Positions 23,974-32,538 of a stretch of DNA of 64,000 nucleotides are shown here, piece by piece. The position numbers were made by a program, and so were the translations under genes. The stretch is from Geodermatophilus obscurus. Its GTDB lineage: Bacteria; Actinomycetota; Actinomycetes; Mycobacteriales; Geodermatophilaceae. The stretch lies in assembly GCF_900115395.1 (NCBI RefSeq), contig NZ_FOWE01000002.1, positions 124,001 to 188,000 on the forward strand. Direction: 5' to 3'. Under the pieces are notes generated by a model. That model did no database searches. It was not told where the DNA came from and saw only the letters and a program-made list of their open reading frames with translations. How positions within the stretch are numbered: position 1 is the stretch's first letter; the number at the start of each line of letters is the position of its first letter.

Positions 23974-24774
23974 GTGGCAGCCGACGCCCTGGGGTTCCCC
24001 GTCACCCGCACGCCCGCCGGGGTCGCCCGCTCGGCCCGGGGCGCGCGTGACCTCGCCGTCCTCGACGCCCGGATCTCCGGCTGCCGCGCCTGCCCCCGGC
24101 TGGTGACCTGGCGCGAGGAGGTGGCGCGGGTCAAGCGCGCGTCCTTCCGCGACGAGGAGTACTGGGGCCGCCCGGTGCCGGGCCTCGGCCCCGCCGACGC
24201 GCGGATCGCCGTCGTCGGGCTGGCCCCGGCCGCGCACGGCGGCAACCGCACGGGCCGGGTGTTCACCGGCGACCGCAGCGGCGACTGGATCTTCGCCGCG
24301 CTGTGGCGCGCCGGGCTGGCCAGCCAGCCGACGTCGACGCACGTCGGCGACGGGCTCGAGGTCACCGGCGTGCGGATCGCGGCCGCCGTCCGCTGCGCGC
24401 CGCCGGACAACGCGCCGACGCCGGCCGAGCGGGACACCTGCTCACCGTGGCTGGCCCGCGAGCTCGCCCTGCTGCCGCGGCTGCGGGTCGCCGTCGTGCT
24501 GGGCGGCTTCGGCTGGACGGCGCTGTGGCCCGTGCTGGCGGAGGCGGGCTACGCGCTGCCCCGGCCGCGCCCGGCGTTCGGGCACGGCGCCGAGGTGACC
24601 CTGTCCGGGCCGCGCGGCGAGCTGACCGTGCTGGGCAGCTACCACGTCAGCCAGCAGAACACCTTCACCGGCCGGCTCACCGAGCCGATGCTCGACGCCG
24701 TCCTGGCGCGGGCCACGGAGCTCGCCGGAACGGGACGCCCCGAGGGGGCAGAGGACCGGTCCGTCCGCCCCTAG
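23974..24774 (+). CDS. Uracil-DNA glycosylase, family 5 (UdgB type)
   Basis: 266 residues. Removes uracil and other deaminated bases from DNA. The family-5 active-site motif is 'GLAPAAHGGNRTGRVFTGD'; it lacks the Asp/Asn general base of families 1 and 4, as expected. The second motif is 'GSYHVSQQNTFTGRLT'. Cysteines in 'SGCRACPRL', in 'VRCAPPDN' and in 'RDTCSPW' are the expected 4Fe-4S ligands. Starts GTG 23974 close to the divergent DUF4235 gene. A protein of this class suits a GC-rich genome with high deamination load. Confidence 0.92.
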   Translation: MAADALGFPVTRTPAGVARSARGARDLAVLDARISGCRACPRLVTWREEVARVKRASFRDEEYWGRPVPGLGPADARIAVVGLAPAAHGGNRTGRVFTGDRSGDWIFAALWRAGLASQPTSTHVGDGLEVTGVRIAAAVRCAPPDNAPTPAERDTCSPWLARELALLPRLRVAVVLGGFGWTALWPVLAEAGYALPRPRPAFGHGAEVTLSGPRGELTVLGSYHVSQQNTFTGRLTEPMLDAVLARATELAGTGRPEGAEDRSVRP

Positions 24775-24777
24775 GGT
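24772..24777 (+). promoter_or_regulatory. -10 box (TAGGGT) of NDH-2-like gene, leaderless
   Basis: TAGGGT lies 6 nt before ATG 24784 and overlaps the stop of the preceding gene. No Shine-Dalgarno is present, so the mRNA should be leaderless. Confidence 0.55.
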
Positions 24778-24783
24778 GGGCGC

Positions 24784-26169
24784 ATGGCGTCTCGTCAGGG
24801 TCCCGCGTCCCGTCCGGTGGTGCTCGTCGTGGGCGGTGGCTACGTCGGCCTCTACACCGCGCTGCGGCTGCAGAAGCGGCTGTCGCGGGGCCGGGCCGAG
24901 ATCATCGTGGTCGACCCCCAGCCGCACATGACCTACCAGCCGTTCCTGCCCGAGGCGGCGGCCGGCTCGGTGGAGCCGCGCCACGTCGTCGTCCCGCTGC
25001 GGCGCACGCTCAACCGCTGCCGCGTGGTCACCGGCGCCGTCGTCTCGCTCTCGCACGCGCAGCGGCGGGCCCGCATCGCCCCCGCGGAGGGCGCCACCTA
25101 CGAGCTCTCCTACGACGTCCTGGTCATGGCGGCGGGCTCGGTGGCCCGCACCCTGCCCATCCCGGGGCTGGCCGAGCACGGCGTCGGCTTCAAGACCGTC
25201 GGCGAGGCCATCTTCCTGCGCAACCACGTGCTGGCCCGCCTCGACGCGGCCGCCTCCACCGACGACCCCGCCGTCCGCGCCCGCGCGCTCACCTTCACCT
25301 TCGTCGGCGGCGGCTACGCCGGCATCGAGGCCTTCGCCGAGCTCGAGGACATGGCCCGCTACGCCGTCGAGCACTACTACCCGCGGCTGTCGCCCAGCGA
25401 CATGCGCTGGGTGCTGGTCGAGGCGACCGGGCGGATCCTGCCCGAGGTCGACCTCGACATGGCCGCCTGGACGGTCAAGCAGCTCACCGCCCGCGGCATG
25501 GACGTGCGGCTCAACACCCGGCTGGAGGAGGTGTCCGACGACGGCGTCGTGCGCCTCAGCGACGGCGACGCCTTCGCCAGCGACACCCTGGTCTGGACCG
25601 CCGGCACCAAGCCCAACCCGGTGCTGGCGCAGACCGACCTCCCCCTCGACGAGCGCGGCCGGGTGCGCTGCGAGTCCACGCTGCAGGTCAGCGGGCTCGA
25701 CGACGCCTGGGCCGCCGGCGACCTCGCCGCCGTCCCCGACCTGACCAAGGACCAACCCGGCGCCACGACGGCGCCCAACGCCCAGCACGCCGTGCGGCAG
25801 GCCAAGCGGCTCGCCGACAACGTCGTCGCCGTGCTGCGCGGCGGGCAGCCGCAGCCCTACCGGCACGCCTATGCCGGGTCGGTGGCCAGCCTGGGCCTGC
25901 ACAAGGGCGTGGCCCAGGTCTACGGCGTCAAGCTCAAGGGCTGGCCCGCCTGGGTCATGCACCGCAGCTACCACGTCAGCCGGGTCCCGACGTTCAACCG
26001 CAAGGCCCGGGTGGTGGCCGACTGGACGCTGGCCTCGGTGTTCCGCCGCGAGGTGATCGCGCTCGGGCAGCTGCAGGACCCGCGCCGGGAGTTCGTCACC
26101 GCGGCCGGCCTCGGCGGCACCGGTCAGCTGCCCGCCCCGTCGGCCGCCGACCGTGCCCAGGCGAGCTGA
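24784..26169 (+). CDS. NADH dehydrogenase type II-like FAD oxidoreductase
   Basis: 461 residues. FAD-binding 'VLVVGGGYVGLYTALRLQ' at residues 13-30, 'PHMTYQPFLPEAAAGSVEPRHV' (cut: 'PHMTYQPFLPEAAAG'), NAD-binding 'FTFVGGGYAGIEAFAELEDM' near 176, and the second flavin motif 'DDAWAAGDLAAVPD' near 310. A C-terminal amphipathic region with 'KLKGWPAWVMHRSYHVSRVP' suits peripheral membrane attachment. This is the NDH-2 (Ndh) pattern: oxidises NADH and reduces menaquinone without pumping protons. Monocistronic, leaderless promoter. Related ferredoxin or sulfide-quinone oxidoreductases are less likely because of the HRSYH tail. Confidence 0.85.
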   Translation: MASRQGPASRPVVLVVGGGYVGLYTALRLQKRLSRGRAEIIVVDPQPHMTYQPFLPEAAAGSVEPRHVVVPLRRTLNRCRVVTGAVVSLSHAQRRARIAPAEGATYELSYDVLVMAAGSVARTLPIPGLAEHGVGFKTVGEAIFLRNHVLARLDAAASTDDPAVRARALTFTFVGGGYAGIEAFAELEDMARYAVEHYYPRLSPSDMRWVLVEATGRILPEVDLDMAAWTVKQLTARGMDVRLNTRLEEVSDDGVVRLSDGDAFASDTLVWTAGTKPNPVLAQTDLPLDERGRVRCESTLQVSGLDDAWAAGDLAAVPDLTKDQPGATTAPNAQHAVRQAKRLADNVVAVLRGGQPQPYRHAYAGSVASLGLHKGVAQVYGVKLKGWPAWVMHRSYHVSRVPTFNRKARVVADWTLASVFRREVIALGQLQDPRREFVTAAGLGGTGQLPAPSAADRAQAS

Positions 26170-26194
26170 GCCCGGGTCGGCGGGCCGTCCGCAC

Positions 26195-26268
26195 GCCCCC
26201 GTGGCCCAATCGGCAGAGGCAGGCCCCTTAAAAGGGTCGCAGTGTGGGTTCGAGTCCCACCGGGGGCA
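26195..26268 (+). tRNA. tRNA with UAA anticodon (Leu-like) but class I variable loop
   Basis: 74 nt. Acceptor stem 26195-26201 with 26261-26267 (7 perfect pairs) and discriminator A 26268; CCA is not encoded (CCG follows). The D arm has a 3-bp stem GCC/GGC and an 11-nt loop, the leucine/serine-type layout. Anticodon stem 26222-26226 with 26234-26238, loop CTTAAAA, anticodon TAA at 26229-26231. The variable region is only 5 nt (26239-26243). T arm GTGGG/CCCAC with loop TTCGAGT. A normal bacterial tRNA-Leu has a long extra arm of ten or more nt, which is absent here. Confidence 0.85.
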
Positions 26269-26414
26269 CCGCAGGGTCCTGCGTCCGGTGTGCCCGGTCA
26301 CCCGTCCGGGGTGGCCGACATGCGGAACGCGCAGGCCACCTGCTGCGTTGTAAGAACCGAGTGGGGTGCGAGGTAGCAGCCCACCGACCGACCAGTCACC
26401 TCGAGGAGATGACG

Positions 26415-27335
26415 ATGCCCAGCCACAACCCGGTCTTCGGCCGGGGCTTCGCCAACGCCGGGTCCGGTGGTGGCCAGCAGTACGGCCAGCAGGGCCCTGG
26501 TGCCCCGGGCTACGGGCAGCAGTACGGCCAGCAGGGCTACGGCCAGCAGCAGTACGGTGCCCCCGGCTACGGCGCCCCCGCCTACGGCCAGCAGTACGGC
26601 GCCCCGCAGGGCTACGACCAGCAGTACGGCGCCCCGGCGCCGGCCGGCACGCCCTTCGGCCCGCCGGCCACCCGGTACATGACGATGGACGACGTCGTCC
26701 AGAAGACGGGCCTGTCCTTCCTGGTCACCGTCCTCTCGGCCGCCGTCACCTGGGCCCTGCTCCCGCAGGACCTGGCGCTCGGCCTGGCCCTGCCGGCGGT
26801 CCTCGTGGCCTTCGTGCTGGGCCTGGTGATCGCCTTCAAGCAGATCGCCAACCCGGTCGCCACGCTGACCTACGGCGCGCTCTACGGTGTCGCGCTCGGC
26901 GCCATCAGCGAGGCCTTCAACGACCTGTTCCCGGGGATCGTCACCCAGGCGCTCGTCGGTACGTTCGGTGTCTTCGCCGGCATGCTGGTGGTCTACAAGA
27001 CCGGCGCCATCCGGGTGACCCCGAAGCTGACCCGCTGGATCGTCGGCGCCCTGTTCGGCGTCCTCGCGCTCGTGCTGGTCAACCTGGTCGCCGGCTTCTT
27101 CGTCCAGGGCGGCCTGGGCCTGCGTGACGGCGGCCCGGTGGCCATCGTGTTCAGCCTCGTCGTGATCGGTGTGGCGGCCTTCTCGCTGCTGCTCGACTTC
27201 GACATGGCCGACCAGGCCATCCGCCGCGGCGCCCCGGCCAAGTTCGCCTGGTACGTCGCCTTCGGCCTGCTCGTCACGGTCGTCTGGCTGTACCTGGAGA
27301 TCCTGCGGCTGCTGTCCTACTTCCAGGACAACTAG
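26415..27335 (+). CDS. Bax inhibitor-1 / YccA family membrane protein with Gly-Gln-Tyr repeats
   Basis: 306 residues. I choose ATG 26415 over ATG 26409 because GAGGAG (26403-26408) abuts the first but lies 6 nt from the second. Residues 15-75 are a low-complexity tail of GQQYGQQ and APGYG units, followed by '[20 protein letters not shown]', the YccA start, and seven hydrophobic helices. The C-terminal helices hold '[23 protein letters not shown]', including the D-x-x pair of the BI-1 pH-sensing Ca/H-channel site (key part DFDMADQ). Likely an inner-membrane channel or FtsH-interacting protein. The repeat tail faces the cytoplasm and may mediate assembly. Confidence 0.9.
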   Translation: MPSHNPVFGRGFANAGSGGGQQYGQQGPGAPGYGQQYGQQGYGQQQYGAPGYGAPAYGQQYGAPQGYDQQYGAPAPAGTPFGPPATRYMTMDDVVQKTGLSFLVTVLSAAVTWALLPQDLALGLALPAVLVAFVLGLVIAFKQIANPVATLTYGALYGVALGAISEAFNDLFPGIVTQALVGTFGVFAGMLVVYKTGAIRVTPKLTRWIVGALFGVLALVLVNLVAGFFVQGGLGLRDGGPVAIVFSLVVIGVAAFSLLLDFDMADQAIRRGAPAKFAWYVAFGLLVTVVWLYLEILRLLSYFQDN

Positions 27336-27349
27336 CCCGCACCGCACGA

Positions 27350-27385
27350 CAGTGGCCCGGTCCCCTCGCGGGGGCCGGGCCACTG
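27350..27385. terminator. Bidirectional hairpin after the BI-1 gene
   Basis: 11-bp perfect stem 27350-27360/27375-27385. The loop contains a further CCCC/GGGG pairing. It sits 14 bp behind the stop in a convergent junction. No T-run. Confidence 0.7.
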
Positions 27386-27412
27386 CCCGTTGTAGGTGAC
27401 GTGCTGGAACGG

Positions 27413-27463
27413 CCCCCTCGCAGGGTCCCGCCGCGAGCTCGCTCGTGGCGGGGGGCGAGGGGG
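27413..27463 (-). terminator. Hairpin after thiolase
   Basis: 9-bp stem CCCCCTCGC (27413-27421) with GCGAGGGGG (27455-27463), and nested pairing CCCGCC/GGCGGG in the loop. It lies 8 bp behind the minus-strand thiolase stop. Confidence 0.6.
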
Positions 27464-27470
27464 TCCTTCG

Positions 27471-28691
27471 TCAGGACAGGCGCTCGAGCACCATCGCCAT
27501 GCCCATGCCGCCACCGACGCACATGGTCTCCAGGCCGAGCGTCCCGTCCTTCGTCCGCAGGCCGTTGATCAGGGTGCCGGTGATCCGGGCGCCGGTCATG
27601 CCGAAGGGGTGGCCGACGGCGATGGCGCCGCCGTGCACGTTGAGCTTGTCGATGTCGATGCCCAGGTCCCGGTAGCTCGGGATGACCTGCGCGGCGAAGG
27701 CCTCGTTGATCTCGACCAGGTCGATGTCGTCGATGGTCAGGCCGGCCCGCTGCAGGGCGAGCCTCGAGGCGTCGACCGGGCCGTAGCCCATGATCTCCGG
27801 CGACAGGCCGGTGACCGCGGTGGAGACGATCCGCGCCAGCGGCGTGAGGCCGAGGTCGCGGGCCTTGGTGTCGCTCATGACCACCACGGCGGCGGCGCCG
27901 TCGTTGAGGGGGCAGGCGTTGCCGGCGGTGACCCGGCCGTCGGGGCGGAAGACCGGCTTGAGGCCGGAGATCCCCTCGAGGGTGGTGCCGGCGCGCGGGC
28001 CGTCGTCCGTGCTGACGACGGTGCCGTCGGGCGTGGTGACCGGGGTGATCTCCCGCTCCCAGAAGCCCTCGGCTATCGCCTTCTCGGCCAGGTTCTGGCT
28101 GCGGACGGCGAACTCGTCCATGTCCTGCCGGGTGACGCCCTTGAGCAGCGCCAGGTTCTCGGCGGTCTGGCCCATGGCGATGTAGACGTCGGGGACGTCG
28201 CCGTTCTCCCGCGGGTCGGTCCAGGAGTCGGCGCCGCTCTCGGCGGTCTTGGCCACCCGGGCCTGGGCGTCGGTGAACACCGGGTTCTGCGTGTCGGGCA
28301 GCGAGTCGCTGTTGCCCTTCACGAAGCGCGACACCATCTCGACGCCCGCCGAGATGAAGACGTCGCCCTCGCCGGCCTTGATGGCGTGCATCGCCATGCG
28401 GGTGGTCTGCAGCGAGGAGGAGCAGTAGCGGGTGATCGTGGTCCCGGGCAGGTGGTCCATGCCGAGCAGCACGCTGACCACGCGGCCCATGTTGTAGCCC
28501 TGCTCGCCGCCGGGCAGCCCGCACCCGAGCATCAGGTCGTCGATGTCGGTGGGGTCGAGGGCGGGGACCTGGTCCAGCGCCGCGCGGATGACGGTGGCGG
28601 CCAGGTCGTCGGGGCGGAAGTCCTTCAGCGACCCCTTGAACGCGCGTCCGATGGGGGAGCGGGCGGTCGCGACGATGACGGCTTCGGGCAT
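27471..28691 (-). CDS. Acetyl-CoA C-acetyltransferase / 3-ketoacyl-CoA thiolase
   Basis: 406 residues from ATG 28691, with GGAGG 5 nt upstream. Thiolase triad: nucleophilic Cys in '[21 protein letters not shown]' (key part YCSSSLQ, about residue 89), His in '[17 protein letters not shown]', and Cys in '[11 protein letters not shown]'. 'NEAFAAQ' is also present. It condenses or cleaves acyl-CoA units in beta-oxidation or acetoacetyl-CoA formation. The long insertion around residues 130-190 ('[19 protein letters not shown]') is typical of FadA-type degradative enzymes. Preceded by an SGNH hydrolase on the same strand, 137 bp away, with its own promoter-like palindrome. Could supply acetoacetyl-CoA metabolism, but no link to the distant synthetase is shown. 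Confidence 0.93.
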   Translation of the reverse strand: MPEAVIVATARSPIGRAFKGSLKDFRPDDLAATVIRAALDQVPALDPTDIDDLMLGCGLPGGEQGYNMGRVVSVLLGMDHLPGTTITRYCSSSLQTTRMAMHAIKAGEGDVFISAGVEMVSRFVKGNSDSLPDTQNPVFTDAQARVAKTAESGADSWTDPRENGDVPDVYIAMGQTAENLALLKGVTRQDMDEFAVRSQNLAEKAIAEGFWEREITPVTTPDGTVVSTDDGPRAGTTLEGISGLKPVFRPDGRVTAGNACPLNDGAAAVVVMSDTKARDLGLTPLARIVSTAVTGLSPEIMGYGPVDASRLALQRAGLTIDDIDLVEINEAFAAQVIPSYRDLGIDIDKLNVHGGAIAVGHPFGMTGARITGTLINGLRTKDGTLGLETMCVGGGMGMAMVLERLS

Positions 28692-28752
28692 GGGGTCCTC
28701 CACGATGAGGCGGGCTCCCGGCCGGGGAGTGCCGGGTGTCGGGTCACCCCGG

Positions 28753-28769
28753 AAACTACCCCCGGGTAG
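28753..28769 (-). promoter_or_regulatory. Promoter/operator candidate before thiolase
   Basis: TAGTTT (28758 to 28753, minus strand) fits a -10 box, about 60 nt upstream of ATG. The perfect palindrome CTACCC-CC-GGGTAG (28756-28769) overlaps it and could bind a dimeric repressor. No clear -35. Confidence 0.35.
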
Positions 28770-28828
28770 CCGGGCGGACGCGGGCCTCCCCGCGGGCGCG
28801 GGCGGTTGTGTCCCGCATCACGGGGCCG

Positions 28829-29854
28829 TCAGCCGACCGGGATCTCCGCGGCCTGCGTGACCTCCTCGGGTGTCGGCAGGTCGCTGGGCCGCCGGCGCAG
28901 CAGGCGGGCCCAGGTGCCCAGCGGGCCGGTGACCGAGCCCCGCACCTCGGTGGCCCGCACCTCCGTGCCGGGACGCCCCGCGGCCCGCGCGGCCGCCCGG
29001 GCCACCGGGCGGACGCGGCCGCGGCCGCGCAGCCGCCGCTCGTCGCGGGCCGGCCACACGCCGACGGAGTCGGCGAGCGCGGGCAGCAGCACGGCGGCGG
29101 CGGACGCGTAGCCGGCGGCGCTCGGGTGGAACTCGTCGACGCTGAACAGCGACCGGTCCTGGGCGAAGGACGGGCCGAGCACCGAGCCCAGGGAGACGGT
29201 GCGGCCCCCGGCCTCGACGACGGCGATGGTCTGCGCCGCGGCCAGCTGCCGGCTCCAGCGCCGGGCCAGCAGGCGCAGCGGCTGGCCGATCGGCCGGATG
29301 GTGCCGAGGTCGGGGCAGGTGCCGACGACGACCTGTGCGCCGGCCTCCCGCAGCCGGCGCACGGCGTCGGCGAGGTGGGCCACCGACACCGCCGGCCGGG
29401 TCCGGGTGGTGACGTCATTGGCGCCGATCATGACCAGCGCGAGGTCGGGCCGCTCGGCGAGCGCCCGGTCCACCTGCGGGTCCAGCTCGCAGGACTCCGC
29501 ACCGGAGACGGCGACCCGGACCAGCCGCACGGGGCGCTCGGCCAGCTCGGCGAGGGCCGCGGCGAGCAGCACCCCCGGCGTCTCACCGGCGCGCTCGACC
29601 CCCAGGCCGACGGCGCTGGAGTCGCCGAGCACGGTGAACACCAGCGGCCTGACCCGGCCGCGGCCCCGGCCGTAGACGCCGTCGCCGGAGGGCGGGTCCT
29701 GCCGGGAGGTCCGCGCCTCCACCCGGCGACGGGCCGCGCGGGCCTGCAGGCGCAGGAGCCCGAGCAGGCCGGCGCCGGCCACACCGACCCCGCCACCGCC
29801 GTAGGCGGTGGCGGCGACCAGCCGTCGCGCCCTGCCCGCTCGAGTCACCGCCAC
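28829..29854 (-). CDS. SGNH/GDSL-family hydrolase (esterase/lipase-like), membrane-anchored
   Basis: 341 residues. The N-terminus is basic followed by a Gly-rich hydrophobic stretch (residues 13-35), a likely signal-anchor. SGNH blocks: block I 'FTVLGDSSAVGLGV' (nucleophile Ser about 79), block II Gly in 'VAVSGAES', block III 'VMIGANDVT' (Asn), block V 'DEFHPSAAGYA' (Asp and His). It hydrolyses ester bonds of lipids or acetylated glycans outside the cytoplasm. The last 90 residues are Arg/Pro-rich and not part of the fold. Upstream of thiolase on the same strand, though probably separate transcripts. Confidence 0.88.
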   Translation of the reverse strand: MAVTRAGRARRLVAATAYGGGGVGVAGAGLLGLLRLQARAARRRVEARTSRQDPPSGDGVYGRGRGRVRPLVFTVLGDSSAVGLGVERAGETPGVLLAAALAELAERPVRLVRVAVSGAESCELDPQVDRALAERPDLALVMIGANDVTTRTRPAVSVAHLADAVRRLREAGAQVVVGTCPDLGTIRPIGQPLRLLARRWSRQLAAAQTIAVVEAGGRTVSLGSVLGPSFAQDRSLFSVDEFHPSAAGYASAAAVLLPALADSVGVWPARDERRLRGRGRVRPVARAAARAAGRPGTEVRATEVRGSVTGPLGTWARLLRRRPSDLPTPEEVTQAAEIPVG

Positions 29855-29903
29855 CCCGATCGTCGCGCCCTGCCACCGTCTGTCCAGCAGGCTAGTCAGC
29901 CTC

Positions 29904-29909
29904 TACGGT
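29904..29909 (+). promoter_or_regulatory. -10 box (TACGGT) of DUF2252 gene, leaderless
   Basis: TACGGT is followed by 7 nt and GTG 29917. No Shine-Dalgarno. This placement decides the start in favour of 29917 over GTG 29908, which would lie inside the -10 box. Confidence 0.5.
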
Positions 29910-29916
29910 GCCCCCC

Positions 29917-31281
29917 GTGTCCGAATCCCCCCGACGGGTGTCCACCGAGGGAACTCCGGGTGGGCGGTCCCGCCTCATCGTCGACGTCCTGGTCGACGCC
30001 TTCTCCGAGCTGATGGCCGCCGACGCCGACGCCTTCCGCACCAAGTTCCGCAAGATGGCGGCCGACCCGTTCGCGTTCTACCGGGGCAGCGCGTGTCTGT
30101 TCTACGCCGACATGGACGGTCTCGCGGACCCGTGGGCCGACGAGCGCACCGGCCGGGTGTGGATCCAGGGCGACCTGCACGCGGAGAACTTCGGCACCTA
30201 CATGGACGGCGCCGGCCGGATCGTCTTCGACGTCAACGACTTCGACGAGGCCTACGTCGGGCACGTCACCTGGGACCTGCGCCGCTTCTGTGCCAGCTTC
30301 GCGCTGCTGGCGTGGCGGAAGGCGCTGGGTGACGACGTCATCTCCGACCTGCTGCGCACCTACCTGCGGGCCTACCTCGATCAGGTCGGTGCCTTCGCCC
30401 GCTCCGACGACGACCGGTCCTTCGCCCTCACCGCCGCCGACACCGAGGGCGCGGTCCGGACGGCGATCCTGGAGACCACGCTGCGCACCCGCGCCTCGCT
30501 GCTGGACCGGATGACCGTCGTCGAGGGCTACCAGCGGCGGTTCGCCGACGGCGGCCGCACCCGCCGCCTCGACGACGGCGAGCGCGACCGCGTGCTCGCC
30601 GCGCTGGAGCGCTGGCGGGGGACCGTGCACCCGCCGGTGCGCCGCCGCGACGTGGCCTACGACGTCAAGGACGTCATCGGGACCGGCGGGTTCGGCATCG
30701 GGAGCGCCGGCCTGCCGGCCTACAACGTGCTGCTGGAGGGGTACGACCAGGCGCTCGAGAACGACGTCGTGCTGTCGATCAAGCAGGGCAACGTCGCCGC
30801 GCCGAGCCGGATCGTCCGCGACGAGCGGATCGCCGGGTTCTTCGAGCACCACGGGCACCGCACGGCGGTCAGCCAGCGGGCGCTGCAGTCCAACGCCTCG
30901 CAGTTCCTCGGCCACACCGAGATCGACGGCGTCGGGTTCGTCGTCCAGGAGCTCTCGCCCTACGAGAACGACCTGGACTGGGAGGACCTCACCGAGCCGG
31001 AGGAGATCGCCCCGGTGCTGGCCCAGCTGGGACGGGCGACGGCGAAGATGCACTGCGTCGCAGACGCCGACAGCGACCACGCGCTCGTGGACTTCCAGAC
31101 CGAGGACGCGGTCCTGGCGGTGGTCGGCGACCGGCGCGAGGCGTTCCTCGACGACCTGGTCGCGTTCGCGCACGCCTACGCCCGGCAGGCGCAGGAGGAC
31201 CACCGGCTCTTCGTCGACGCCTTCCGCGCCGGCGCGATCCCGGGCATCAGCTCGAGCGGTTCGCACCCGGTCCGCCCCTGA
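29917..31281 (+). CDS. DUF2252 family protein (kinase-like fold)
   Basis: 454 residues. Characteristic stretches: 'KFRKMAADPFAFYRGSACLFY', whose key part is PFAFYRGS, 'VWIQGDLHAENFGTY' (a catalytic-loop-like D-x-H-x-x-N), 'IVFDVNDFDEAYVG' (DFD, metal loop) and 'ENDVVLSIKQGN'. These are the aminoglycoside-phosphotransferase-like landmarks noted for DUF2252. Function is not established in the family; phosphotransfer to an unknown small molecule is inference. The 3' end overlaps the convergent hydrolase gene by 35 bp. Confidence 0.88.
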   Translation: MSESPRRVSTEGTPGGRSRLIVDVLVDAFSELMAADADAFRTKFRKMAADPFAFYRGSACLFYADMDGLADPWADERTGRVWIQGDLHAENFGTYMDGAGRIVFDVNDFDEAYVGHVTWDLRRFCASFALLAWRKALGDDVISDLLRTYLRAYLDQVGAFARSDDDRSFALTAADTEGAVRTAILETTLRTRASLLDRMTVVEGYQRRFADGGRTRRLDDGERDRVLAALERWRGTVHPPVRRRDVAYDVKDVIGTGGFGIGSAGLPAYNVLLEGYDQALENDVVLSIKQGNVAAPSRIVRDERIAGFFEHHGHRTAVSQRALQSNASQFLGHTEIDGVGFVVQELSPYENDLDWEDLTEPEEIAPVLAQLGRATAKMHCVADADSDHALVDFQTEDAVLAVVGDRREAFLDDLVAFAHAYARQAQEDHRLFVDAFRAGAIPGISSSGSHPVRP

Positions 31282-32065
31282 CCGGGAGGGCGGCGGCCAG
31301 CACCGCCGCCGCCATGGCCTCGGGCTCCCACCCGTGGTCGTGGCCGGGGATCACCGCCCGCTCGGCGTGCGGCAGCGCGGCGACGACCGAGTCCGCGGCG
31401 TCGGCCATGGAGGGGAAGGTGCGCGACCCGAGCAGGACGACGGTGGGCGCGGTCACCGACCCCCACAGCCGCGCGCGGGGCGCCGACTGCGTCCAGGCCA
31501 GCGCCTCGGCGTCGGCCTCGAGGGCCGGCGCCATGCGCTCGAACAGCGGCCAGTGCGGGCCGGTGCGCACGGCCTCGAACCACTCGGGCGGCATCCCGTC
31601 GGTCCAGTACCGCCAGACCCCCTCGGGGTCGCCGGCCGACACCAGGGTCCGCACGGCGGCGAGGGCCTCCGCACCGCCGGTGCCCTCCTCCTCGTCGAGG
31701 GGGACCTCCCACAGGAACAGCCGCTCGACCCCGGGCAGCTCCCTGGCCGCGGCCAGGGCGATCGCACCCCCGGAGGAACTGCCGTAGAGCCACGCCCGCC
31801 CGCCGAGGAGGTCGAGGAGGGCACGGATCGCGGCCAGCTCGCCCGCCAGCCCGAACGGCGGCTCGCCGCCGCTGTCCCCGCGCCCGGGCCGGTCGTACAC
31901 GACGACGTCGAAGCCGCGCCCGCCCAGCACGGTGGCCAGCCCGGTGGTGGCGGGGTCGACCGCGCGGAACTGGCCCGCGCCGCCCACCATCACCAGCGGC
32001 CGGCCACCGCCGACGCGGTCGTAGGCGATGCGGACGCCGTCCGCGGTCTGCACGAATCCGGTCAC
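31247..32065 (-). CDS. Alpha/beta hydrolase
   Basis: 272 residues from GTG 32065 ('MTGFVQTADGVRIAYDRVGGG', the usual start of this fold; key part DGVRIAYDRVGGG). 'VVVYDRPGRGDS' marks strand 4, the nucleophile elbow is 'YGSSSGGAIAL' (Ser about 97), the acid loop is in 'TVVLLGSRTFPSM', and the final His is in 'VIPGHDHGWEPEAM'. Substrate unknown. Last gene of the minus-strand AAA-VWA-GNAT group, 29 nt after the GNAT stop. Its 3' end overlaps the DUF2252 gene by 35 bp on the other strand, so the two C-termini constrain each other. Confidence 0.85.
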   Translation of the reverse strand: MTGFVQTADGVRIAYDRVGGGRPLVMVGGAGQFRAVDPATTGLATVLGGRGFDVVVYDRPGRGDSGGEPPFGLAGELAAIRALLDLLGGRAWLYGSSSGGAIALAAARELPGVERLFLWEVPLDEEEGTGGAEALAAVRTLVSAGDPEGVWRYWTDGMPPEWFEAVRTGPHWPLFERMAPALEADAEALAWTQSAPRARLWGSVTAPTVVLLGSRTFPSMADAADSVVAALPHAERAVIPGHDHGWEPEAMAAAVLAAALPVRGGPGANRSS

Positions 32066-32094
32066 GCGGTGCAGACCGCCTGCGGCGGCGCAAC

Positions 32095-32538
32095 TCAGCG
32101 GAGGCCGGTGACCATCCCCACGTGGCGGCCGATCGGCGGCACGTCGAAGGGGTCGGTGACCACGGTGAAGCCCATCCGCTCGTAGAACCCGGCCGCGGTG
32201 ACCCGCGCGTTGCACCACACCAGGTCGCCACCGCGCGCTCCCACCAGGGCCAGCCCGGCGGTGACCAACGCCCGGCCGGTGCCGGTGCCGCGGACGGCGT
32301 CGTCGGTGGCCATCGCCCGCAGCTGCCACGGTGCGCCGGCGTCGCGCCACGGGCAGGGAGCGGGGGAGAGTCGGACGACGCCGGCCACCCGCCCGTCGGC
32401 GGTACGGGCGGCGAGGTGCACGGTGGCCGGGTCGTCGTCGCCGGGGAGGTCCGCCGGCCCGCCGTCGCGCAGCACGGCGCTGCGCAGCGGCAGCACGACG
32501 CCGACCGGCACCTCCTCGACCGTCACCTGCGGGTTCAC
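32095..32538 (-). CDS. GNAT family N-acetyltransferase
   Basis: 147 residues from GTG 32538, which overlaps the TGA of the VWA gene (GTGA). The acetyl-CoA-binding motif A is 'QLRAMATDDAVRGTGTGRAL' (R-x-x-G-x-G/A as RGTGTG), motif B 'CNARVTAAGFYERMGF'. The start 'VPVGVVLPLRSAVLRDGG' resembles ElaA-type acetyltransferases, whose substrate is unknown. Coupled to a MoxR-VWA pair but with no obvious functional tie to it. Confidence 0.88.
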   Translation of the reverse strand: MNPQVTVEEVPVGVVLPLRSAVLRDGGPADLPGDDDPATVHLAARTADGRVAGVVRLSPAPCPWRDAGAPWQLRAMATDDAVRGTGTGRALVTAGLALVGARGGDLVWCNARVTAAGFYERMGFTVVTDPFDVPPIGRHVGMVTGLR

